In this document: in pieces, positions 54,993 to 64,000 of the stretch | How the letters are laid out: each line of letters begins with the position of its first letter | How positions within the stretch are numbered: position 1 is the first letter of the stretch | Assembly (NCBI GenBank): GCA_037176725.1 | Contig: JAZBRS010000076.1 | Location: 117,509,001-117,573,000 of the forward strand | Origin: Posidonia oceanica | Taxonomy: Eukaryota > Streptophyta > Magnoliopsida > Alismatales > Posidoniaceae | DNA: 64,000 nucleotides | Direction: 5' to 3' | The notes under the pieces: model-generated | The model's database searches: none | The model's input: only the letters and a program-made list of their open reading frames with translations | What the model was told of the DNA's origin: nothing | Translations under genes and position numbers: made by a program

Positions 54993-57900
54993 TGTTGACA
55001 CCCCATTTTGACAGGCTTGAATCAATTGGAATCTCCTAGTGACTTCTGGATCCAAACCTAGGTCAAAACTACACATTCCTTGTCATCCTACCCTTCAAAA
55101 CTAGCCTAAACTTGACCTAGAATTACACCCCTTTTCAACCCAAAACCACTCCCAAAAACCCTAGAAAACCTAGGTAAAACTACCCTTTTTCTACACCTCA
55201 AAACCCTTCCAAAACTTTCCCAAAACTAAACCCAAACCCTAGGTCTAACACTAGAGACCCTAGGCTACACACTCACCAAATTTCAGCTCTTTCCAAAACT
55301 TCTAACCCCTCCATTTACCTAAATTATCCTTTTCTCTCTCTTGGATTATTCTGTTCTCTCTCCTCTCTCTCCTGATTATCCTCCATCTTTTCCCCCTTCT
55401 CTCGCTTCTTCTTTCCTGGCTGTGGGACCCCCTTGTGCATCTATCTCTTCTCAATCTTATTTTTATTTTTATCTTATTTTAGCGTTTTCTTTGACCTTCA
55501 AAAAGTTATTTTCTTTCAACTCCTCTCTTTCCTCTTTATTCCCTCGTTTCTCCCTTTTCTTCTTCCTTTTCCTTTTCTTTTCCTTTCTCTTACTAAATCC
55601 CTAAAAAATCCTTAAAAACCTCTAAAACTCTCAAACAAGAGGAAAACAAACCAAAGCCCTAAGAAAAATAATTAAAAAACTTAAACAAACAATTAAAAAC
55701 TAAAACCTAACTAAATCTAGCTAAAATGGAAAACCATGAATGCAAGCAAAAAAAATGCAAAACAAACAAAAAGAAAATGCTGTAAAATCAAGGAAAAAAC
55801 CAAAATGTGATCAAAACAAATAAAAGTAAAAATCCTCTTAAAAACAACTAAGAAAACAAATCCTAAAAGAAAGAAAACACTTAAGAAATGCAAGGGCTAG
55901 TAATTAAGAAAGAAAAACTTAAACTTAACAATTCTAAAAGAAACAATTCGAAAACTGAATTTAAAAATAAAAAACAAACAATCAAAAATCTGAAAACACC
56001 TAATTAAAAACTTAACAAGAAGACCTAACCTAAAAAATATTAAAAGAAATTAACAAACGAAATCAAATCTAAAAGGAAACTTAAACAAAACCCTAAAAAG
56101 ATTAAAATCAAAAATCTAAAACTCACCCTAATTAATCTAAAAACAAACTTTAAAAAATCCTAATTAATATCCCAAGTGTTTAACAAGAAAAACATAATTA
56201 AAAAACAACTTAAAAGACTTAACAAACATTTAAACAAAATAAAAAACAAAACAAAACAAAGAAAACCCTAAAAACCCTAATCAAAACTAATTCTCTTTAA
56301 ACCTAATTAACTAATAAAAAACAATCATTAAAAAACTTAATCAAAGTCCTAACTTAAAACACAATCATTTTAAAAACCTTTTCTATTTTTATTTTATTTT
56401 ATTTTTATCTAATTTATTTTTTCTTCTTTCCCTTCCTCTTTCCCTTCCTTCCTTTCTTCCTTTCTTTCTATTTTTCTTTCTTTTCTTTTCCTGGGCCCAG
56501 TCCGGCCCGTTCCTCTCCTTCCCTTCTTTCTTCCTTTCTTTTTTTCTCTTTTTTTTTCAGCGTGCGGCCTGGCCCGTTCGCTTCCTTCTTCCTCTTCTTC
56601 CCTCCTTCTTCTTCTTCTTCCTCCACGATTCTTCCCGCCAGTCTCCCTCTCCCCTTCAAAAAAATTTCAATTCTCTCTTCCCTCTCAATCCCATCAGCAC
56701 CAGCTCATCCTCCTCCTCTCTCGCGTCTCAGTGGTTCTTCCGGGGGGCATTTACTGCCCGTCTCCTCGCTGACTGCCTCTTCATCAGCTCCAGTGCTCGT
56801 GTCGGTGGGATTTGAATCTCTCAGCCCGCGCTTCACTCCTCCAGCTCCTAATAAAACCCACAGCTTCCTCCTCCTTCAATGTCCTTTTCGTCGTCCGAGA
56901 GAGTGAGAGAATCTAGAGCAGAGAGCCACCCAAATCCCTCCCTTCTTCCTCTGAAATTCTCCAGCTCTTCCTCCTCTTCCTTTCCACTGCAATCCAGAGC
57001 CCCTAACTCCTAGTAGAATCCCCGCAATTTCGTCCCAAATCTCACCCAAGCAACCACCTTCCCGGCCTTCCATTCAACACCCAAAACCACCCTAAATTCA
57101 TCCCCCAGTTCACCCTGAACCAAGCCAGAACCCAACGTCCATCTTCCCAAAATTCCCGTCCCCTTAGCTCACTGAATCCCTCAAAATTCCACCCAGGAGC
57201 TCGCCACCATACTACCTTCCAATCCCCTAAACCACTAGCCACCACTCTCCCCACAGCCGGAAAACTTCACAGCAAACACCTGCGGCCACTTCCACCAAAA
57301 ATCAGCCCAGCAACCGAACTACTTCTCCAGCCTCTTCTCGGCCATTCCCAGCATCCAGACACACTCACCGACCAACCAGCAAGTTGCCGGTACCCTCCAG
57401 TTGCTCCGAAGAGTAGCAGACACCCGTACCCACCTCAGGCGACCTGCGGAGCACCCACTGGAGCCGAATCTCGCGCCGATCGCTGAAGCTTCGCTCCGAG
57501 CATCCAAGAAGCACCGGAGTGCACCACTAAGTTGATCCCAGCAATTCTGAGTCGACGACGAGCTCCGCAGTACCCGGTCCAACCTCGCCGGCACGCGCTA
57601 AAAGCACTGACGTCGGGGGGGCGTTTCGGCCAGCAAAAGAGGTACCTCCCTCTCTCCCTAGCTTAGTTTCCTCCTTGGTGTGTTTTTCTACCCATTAGTT
57701 TTAGGTTTTACCCCCTCCTGCTCCGAGTCGTCGCCGCCGCTCCATCGTCTTCTTTGGCGAGCCCCAGCGTCTGTCCCGCTGTGCCAGTGAGTAGAACGAC
57801 GCTCCGTCGATCCCTCGAGGTCCGCACGGCCAGCAGCAACTCTTCGGTGGCTCCAGAATGCCACGGCGTCGCATCGTCCACCGATCCCACTCTCCTCTGG

Positions 57901-58099
57901 TTCACAACGCTCCGTCGTCTTCTCCGGCCATCTTCGGGCACTGTCACAACTCCTCGACGCCGCTCCGGACTCCGTCGAGCTCCGATGAAGCTCCCCAGCC
58001 GATCGGCACACCCCCAGCACCCTCCTCCGCTCGTGACGGCCACTAGTAGCACTGTGCTACAGTGGTCGTCGTTCTGTGGATCACTGTAGCTTTATTTTC

Positions 58100-58960
58100 C
58101 TTAACTAAGCTATTTTGTTATTAAATTGCATTTCCAGTCCCTATTTTTACTTTATTGCATTCTGGTCCTGCCTCTGTTTAAAACTCATTTAATTCTGCAT
58201 TTAAATCATATGAAATTGCATGAAAAATCTAAAAAACTGACTAATTACATGTTAGTCCCTCTGCTGTGTTTTCCTTCAGTGTTTATTTTAGTTCTGGCCC
58301 TCTAGTTTTCCATTTTTGCATGTTAGTCCTTCAATCAATAATCTGATTTAATGCTTATATTTTACCTTAGTAAATTGCATTTTTAAACCCTGTTGTTTTC
58401 CTCATTTGCACTTTAGTCCTCTGTTCTGTTAACTTATGCATTTATTTTTCAATTTTTCTTATTGCATTGCATTATTTCCCCTATACTTTCTGATTTTTGC
58501 ATAATGGTCCTTCACTAATGCATAGCATACATTTAAATGCATATTTTGCTTATAAAATTGCATTTTAGACCCTGCATGTTTTAAAAATTGCACATAGGTT
58601 CTCTGTTTGCATTCCCAGACCATTAAGACCACTGTTTTGCTTACAAAATTGCATTTTAGACCTTGTATATTTCAAAATTGCATGTTAATCCCCCATATGA
58701 TTTCAAAACTTGTCCTAATGCATGTTTACTTTGTAAAATTGCATTTTGAACCCTGCATTTTGCAAAATTGCACTTAGACCCTCTAGTTTTCAAAAACCTT
58801 GCACGAAAGCCCCCTAATTTTTCAAAATCTTTGCATTTAGATCCCCACTTTTTCAAAATTGCATATAAGTTCCCAGGTTTTCTAAAAAATCATCCTTAAA
58901 TCTTTTCTTGCATTCTACATGCATTGCACTCATGCATTCTTGCATTTGGCATTCCTTGCA
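58100..58960. repeat. Degenerate TGCA-rich repeat in LTR F
   Basis: Complementary orientation of the repeat in A, B and C: AAAATTGCATTTTAGACCCT and related units with variable spacing. Confidence 0.72.
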
Positions 58961-59654
58961 CACACTTAAGCATTCTTAGCTCCCATTTATAAGGGAGGAC
59001 CTGTTGTGCACACCCCTAGGACCTCCTGTACACCTAGATCCATTCTTCTCCCCTGTTCTGGCCCCTCTGCCTTGAAGCTGGGATATCTTCAGATCCGGCC
59101 GTTGGATCTTCTCAACCAAGCTACCTGGACGACCCCAGCGGAGCGCTCTTCAGCATGGACCAAGCAGTTCTCAGATTAGGCTTTGCATTTCCAAGGTAAG
59201 TCCTCCTGAACCCTTGCACAGCATTCATTTGCACACCATTTGCATTGCATGCATCGTTTTTGCTTTCTGTTTCCTCGAGCATGTAGAGTAGGACTCCCTC
59301 TTCTTATCTATCAACTCTGCTTCCTCTTTTCGCGTACGCCCAGTGCTTTGTGTTGCGTTTCCCCTGGATTCACCACTAATTGCGACTTTCTTCCCCCTTT
59401 TCCACGATCCGATTGCATCGCGAGCTTTTGGCAGCGTGTGAGACACGTCGTGGGACATTTTGGTGGGAAACAGTCACAAAACAGCGGTAATCCTTCCACT
59501 TGCTTCCCTTCCCCTTTGTAGGTCTTCACACCTACTTTGCGCGGTCTTTAAACAACGCTCGTTCTCACACTTGCGCTGTTTACTTCCCCTTTGCTTCTCC
59601 TGCCCTTTTTCTTTGCATCTGCATCTGCATGGCTTTTTCGATGTTTTATCTCGC

Positions 59655-60130
59655 TTTCTTTTGGCACCGTTTTGCGTGCCCGCTTTGCTTTTGGCACCGT
59701 TTCACGTGCCCGCTTTGCTTTGGCACCGTTTTGCGTGCCTACTTCACTTTTGACACCGTTTTGCATGTCGACTTTCTTTTTGGCATCGTTTTGCGTGCTC
59801 GCTCTGTCTTTGGTACCGTTTTGTGTGCCCGCTCTGTCTTTGGCACCGTTTCGCGTGCCTGCTTCGCTTTTAGCACCGTTTTGCGTGCTCGCTTTGCTTT
59901 TGGCACCATTTTGCATGCCAACTTGGTCTTTGGCACCATTTTGCATGCCTGCTTTCCTTTTGGCACCGTTTTACGTGCCCACTTTGTTTTCTCGCACCGT
60001 TTCACATGCTGCTTTGTTTTCTCGCACCGTTTTGCATGTCGTTCTTGTTTCCTGCACCGTTTCACATGCTGCTTTGTTTTCTTGCACCGTTTCGCTTGCT
60101 GCTTCTATTTCTCGTATCGTTCTGCGTGTC
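59655..60130. repeat. 30-bp minisatellite in LTR F (about 16 units)
   Basis: Units such as TTTTGGCACCGTTTTGCGTG plus CCCGCTTTGC. The 3' units have a TTTTCTCGCACC variant, so two unit types lie in separate blocks. Confidence 0.9.
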
Positions 60131-60393
60131 TTATGCCGTTTTCTCTTGCATGTCGCCTGCATTGTTTGGTTTTACCGCCGTTTTGCTTTTCCGTCGGCAT
60201 TTGCATATAGGGCAGTGATGCTTACTGCCTGGAGTTTTCACGAGCTAGGTTTCGACCGGTTCGGAATACAGACAGCGTTGCTGAGTACTTAGATTGCACA
60301 TTTACTTCCTTGCATTGCATCCCACCACTTAGAGCATACCTATGAGTATTCATTCAGGCATTCATTGGCATTTAGGCATTCAACTTGCATTTT

Positions 60394-60482
60394 CCTGCGT
60401 ATGCGAGCGTAAGCCTAGAAAGACCGATTCTCGGGCGTGTCAGGGGTGCCTAACACCTTCCCCGCACGTAACAGGAGTCCTT
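60394..60482 (+). promoter_or_regulatory. Conserved LTR block, copy F
   Basis: Sense-strand reading: AGACCGATTCTCGGGCGTG, then GGGGTGCCTAACACCTTCCC and GCACGTAACAGGAGTCC. It includes a small CCGA/TCGG hairpin. It resembles a motif remembered from LTRs of other plant Tat/Ogre elements (GGTGCTAATACCTTCCC). Confidence 0.65.
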
Positions 60483-60837
60483 GCCCAGTCTTTTGGCCCG
60501 TAATGACCATATTGCCCTTATCGTAGGCATGAGTCATCTCATTTGCATTCATTTGCATTTGTTTTCTTTTGCATTGCTTTGCATTGCATCTTTTGCTTGG
60601 TTTTGCATGTTAACTCATGCATTTCCCCCGGTTTTCCTTGTCTCCCGATAATAGACACGGTGGCGACTCTGAATTGTCTTATCTTCTTCTTTTCTTATCT
60701 TTTCTCCTCTATTTTAAGTGTTTTCGAGTTGAGCCCTCCTCCTCGGACATAGCCGCTTATAGTGGGCCTGATTCCGATCGATGCACGCGAGCTTCTAGCA
60801 GTGTGCATGGACGATCTGAACACCGGGATTACTACAA

Positions 60838-60855
60838 TGGTGACTCTGCTGGGGA
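60838..60855 (+). promoter_or_regulatory. Primer-binding site of element F
   Basis: TGGTGACTCTGCTGGGGA, one base after the LTR end. The second C of the usual TGGCGAC is T here. Confidence 0.82.
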
Positions 60856-62174
60856 TGTTAGACTCTGACTTTCATTTTTGGCTTTTCGCTCGCCGCTTTC
60901 GTAGTTCTACTTGCTTTTGTTTGCCTCTTTGCCTATTTTGGTCGCTCTTTTGTGCGAACTCCTAGCAAGTCGCCTCATGGTTACTTTGCTTAGGTTTTGC
61001 ACCCCCCTCGGCTGCTTTTGCCTTGGTTTTTGCTATGTTTTGCTCTACTTTGTCCAATTTGCTTGTTTACTTGCCTGTTTCCTTGCTTCTGCTCTTATTT
61101 GCTTTGCAGTTTGCCTATCTTTATCTTTCTTTATCTTACTTACTTATTACTACTTTACTTCCTGCACAATGCATGTCTACATACTTGTTTGGCAATAATG
61201 CATGTTTTTTGAATGATAAATGCTTCTTTTACACATTTGCTATGTCACTACACACGCACATGCCCTGTATATATGCCTTTTGACATGATGAATGCTTTTC
61301 CTTTCACTATCATGCTCACGAACACTCGCACATGCCATGCACTTGCCTTTTGCTATGTTGTATGCTGTTTGCTTGCTATATTTGACTGATTTTCTTCCCT
61401 TTCGCACATGCCATGCCTAGGATAGTAGAGACTGTTTGCTCTCCCTGTGGTTAACTAAAAATGGCAAGTAAAAAGAACTTCTAGGAGCAACTAGAGACTT
61501 CAAACAATCCTGCACCCCCTTGGGTTAATAAAATGCGCAAGATAAAAAACTCTAAGCATTTGCATAAGCATCATATATGGCATGCATTCTTCTCATCTGT
61601 GTCCACCTACTAGTTTGCGAAGGATGGTCCTGACCTCTTGTTCCACTGCTTTTGGCGTGGGTCAAGTCAGTCGGTCTGTCCCCCCTTTGTCCAGGGGTCG
61701 TGTCGATGTAGTAGAGTGTACTGCCCACGCTTTGGTGGGGTCAGGGCCACCAACGCACCACCCTATTATTTCCTCAGCTTTGGCTAGGAGTTCGATAGGG
61801 AGCCTACTTTTTTTGACCTGAGTCGGTGACCTGTACACCTGGGGATACCCGAAGTAGACCACCTACTAGGATACACTAGATAGGTGAGGGGGGCATACTA
61901 GAAAGCACGCATATCATTCATGCCATCTAACTTAACTCATTTTCATTTGTCTTTCAGTTTCTAATTCTTGTTTGTCCCTATCTGTGTCAGCAATGATCGG
62001 TAAGCGAGTTCCCCTTGCTGGAGCTTGAGTACCGTCCCTTTCTGACACCCTTGTTGCGACCTTGTTCGCGACCATTCCCCTTCTAAGCTATCCGCTTTTG
62101 CGACAATAGCTCCTATTAGGAATCGCCATTGCCATACTCGTCGCAGCCCTATTCTCACGTGCTCTAGGTCAGCA
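60856..62174 (+). other. Element F 5' untranslated leader
   Basis: Uninterrupted version of the family leader. It holds a pyrimidine-rich stretch (about 60900-61180) and the conserved stretch at about 61600-61880 (GGTCGTGTCGATG ... GACCTGAGTCGGTGACCTGT ... ACACTAGATAGGTGAG). No long reading frame upstream of gag is seen. Confidence 0.7.
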
Positions 62175-64000
62175 ATGGCCCAGTACGTCAGTGAGCCTCT
62201 CTTTACTCCTGTCATGGAGGGTGTTTCCGCTCTGGCCCCTCCGGTTGCTCCTTCTGCCCCTTTTGTTCCCCCTCCGATGCCAGGGTTTCCTCCCCTGACG
62301 CCTCTAGGATCTCAGTATGTCCCGGGACACAGGCAAGCATCTCTTCCTCCGGATCCGATCACCGAGTCTATCTTGGTGACCGTTACTCGCGTTTCGGAGA
62401 CGCCATTGCCCCCTCCTTCCCAGGGATACGTCGTCTTTGACATCCCTCCTACCACTGCTGCGACTTTTGCTATAGCGCCTACTCCTCCCGGACAGTCTAT
62501 GTCTGTGCCATTTGCTTCTCAATCCTCGCCGGCACTGTACTTTAGTGTTCCTACTGACGGAACGCCTGAGGCTCAGTACCAGCACCTGATGGAGCTTGCC
62601 TAGAGACTGCAGGGCATGGCTCTATCGGTTCGTCCCTCTTGTGCTCCTGTCGTTCCTGAGGTTCCTTTGAGGCCAGTTCCTGCATTTCATGCATCTATCT
62701 CCACACCTCCACCTCGATCGTCATCTCAACTGCTCATAGTTCCGACGATGGGGGCTCGTTTACCGCTTCCTTCCGCACAACACTTAGCACAACATGCTCC
62801 ACTTCCCCCTGGTGGTCAGTCCTTTGGGCTGGCTGGAGCCCAGTAGTCCACTGGCTCGCTGTCTGGCACCCCGCCTGTACAGCAACTAGTGCTCCAACAT
62901 CCTACCCCTCCCACAGCACAGCATGTCCTCTACCCTCCTCCCTTGCATCAGGCCCAGAATCTTGCATTCATCCCTACATACACAGTTCCCCAGCATGGAT
63001 ACGCCGGCCATCCCGTTGCTCCACCAGGTGATGCTATGGTAGATCCGGAGGAGCACTTAGGTGCGACTCATTCGGCGTATGTGCTCACTACCCCCGCCGA
63101 TCCCTCTCCTATGACAGCAAATCCAGACCCCATCAACAACCAGATGGACGTCTTGGAGAAGGCACTACGACTAGTGCAGGGTACTGAGCACTAGACCTAC
63201 CAATTTCGGGACCTCTGCTGCTTTCCAGAGGCGGTATTCCTTCCGAAGTTCAAAATCCCGGACTTCGAGAAATACAATGGTAGGGGCTGCCTCGTAGCAC
63301 ACCTGAAGGCGTATTGCGGTGATCTCGCTCAGCTTCAGGCTGACGAGAGGTTGCTGATCCGCCTGTTCTAGAAGAGCTTGACCGGGCCGGCACTCAAGTG
63401 GTTCACATCACTTGATATGTCAGCCATCAAGACTTGGAACGACCTCAGTCAGGCGTTCCTGGAATAGTACTCCTTCAACCTAGATTTAGTCCCAAAGTGG
63501 GCGGACTTGATCGCAATTAAGCAGAATTCCAGCAAGCCGTTCGGGGAGTACGTCGGCCGCTGGTGCGCCCTTGCTTCACAGGTCCGAGATAGACCCTCTG
63601 ACGAGGAGTCTATTGAGATCGTTATCAAAGGAGTGTAGCCATCTCTTGGAGCTCTACTTAGCATCCAGCCAGTCACTACTTTTGCAGAACTTATCCAAGC
63701 TGGAGCGTGTGTGGAGAGTTCTTTATGGAGTGGCAACTTCCCGGCTCTCTCTACATTCACTAAGCAGGCCGCGATCAACAGTAATAGTGCCAACAACAGC
63801 ACCTCCAACAACAACAGCGGCAGCAACAACAACCGTCCAAAGAAGAAGGACTCGCCGAAAATCGTAGTTGCATTCGTCGACACTCCTGCTGTGTTTATTC
63901 ACTTGCCGTCCCGGCCTGCCCCAGCTCAGATGATGTATGCTCCTGCAACTAGGAATCCACCTACACCACAGATCACAACCACCGCTAGACCAGTCTACCC
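62175..64000 (+). pseudogene. Element F gag (runs off the right edge)
   Basis: The frame from ATG 62175 (MAQYVSEP) stays in register to the window end and is broken by six stops, all TAG (62601, 62844, 63192, 63369, 63465, 63636). Domain order is as in copy A: Pro/Gln-rich N-terminus, DPEEHLGATHSAY, capsid-like FKIPDFEKYNGRGC, ADERLLIRLF, ALKWFTSLDM, DEESIEIVIKG, then the Asn/Ser-rich stretch. At least four of the stops coincide with Gln codons in other copies. Missense changes such as R-to-W and R-to-C point to the same C-to-T decay. There is no frameshift, unlike in the other copies, so F may be the youngest gag here. Confidence 0.87.

Larger units (their letters stand above)
54993..60836 (+). 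mobile_element. 5' LTR of element F (5,844 bp)
   Basis: Starts TGTTGACACCCCATTTTGAC and ends GGGATTACTACA, one base before the primer-binding site. Block order in the sense direction: pyrimidine-rich start, A-rich section 55610-56460, pyrimidine tract, GC-rich section 56560-58090, TGCA-rich repeat 58100-58960, minisatellite 59655-60130, conserved block 60394-60482, U5-like end. It is the mirror image of LTRs A, B and C. No gene is present. Confidence 0.92.

Overview
This window looks like transposon-packed intergenic DNA from a seed plant, most likely a flowering plant with a large, repeat-rich genome. No intact host gene, tRNA or rRNA is recognisable. Nearly all of it belongs to Ty3/gypsy LTR retrotransposons. 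The main family fits the non-chromoviral Tat lineage, close to Ogre. The evidence is: (i) very long LTRs (5.7-6.1 kb where both ends are visible); (ii) a primer-binding site of the form TGGYGACTCYGCTRGGGA directly after the LTR; (iii) a Gag with a C-x2-H-x4-H-x4-C knuckle; (iv) a DNGS-type protease followed by a G-patch-like tail; and (v) an RT with a YVDD box followed by a degenerate RNase H and then a second RNase H carrying all four DEDD residues. The exact species cannot be named from the sequence.

Layout. On the left, three minus-strand copies sit inside one another and inside a plus-strand chromovirus. Element A (1-15063: 5' LTR 9081-15063, leader, gag, protease, RT, two RNase H domains; integrase beyond the left edge) interrupts the pol of element B (15064-29444: 5' LTR 23777-29444, gag, protease, RT, RNase H). 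B abuts and probably interrupts an older LTR 'I' (29445-32185). I in turn abruptly replaces the 5' part of a Tekay/Del-type chromovirus, of which the integrase with chromodomain, polypurine tract and 3' LTR survive (32186-35684). Next come a 342-bp tandem repeat (about 35686-36736), about 1.1 kb of unassigned AT-rich sequence, and a decayed hAT-type transposase fragment (37836-38079).

On the right, plus-strand element D (LTR 38080 to about 40514, leader, gag to 48872) is inserted in the hAT fragment. D itself carries a 6.1-kb solo LTR 'C' (40729-46833) flanked by a perfect ACATG target-site duplication. A composite block of unclear origin (48873-52387) follows. It contains a direct-repeat pair, an unidentified broken reading frame on the minus strand, and short TAGTCGCC-bearing tandem repeats. 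Then comes another nested series: the leader and gag of element E (52388-53670), the start of LTR H (53671-54346), part of minus-strand LTR G (54347-54992), and plus-strand element F (LTR 54993-60836, leader, gag running off the right edge).

How the parts work together. In an active copy the LTR drives one RNA. A tRNA primes at the site after the 5' LTR. Gag forms the particle, protease matures the polyprotein, RT and the RNase H domains make DNA, and integrase inserts it. No coding region here is intact. Most stop codons that can be compared with another copy are explained by C-to-T or G-to-A changes, chiefly CAG to TAG, as expected of long-methylated plant transposons. In copies A and B pol lies in the same alternative frame (-1) relative to gag-pro, so the two-frame layout is probably ancestral. 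All large LTRs share a well-conserved block of about 90 bp, and the four 6-kb LTRs also share a 30-bp minisatellite of variable copy number. Many long apparent reading frames in the LTRs are by-products of that minisatellite or of skewed base composition and are not annotated as genes.
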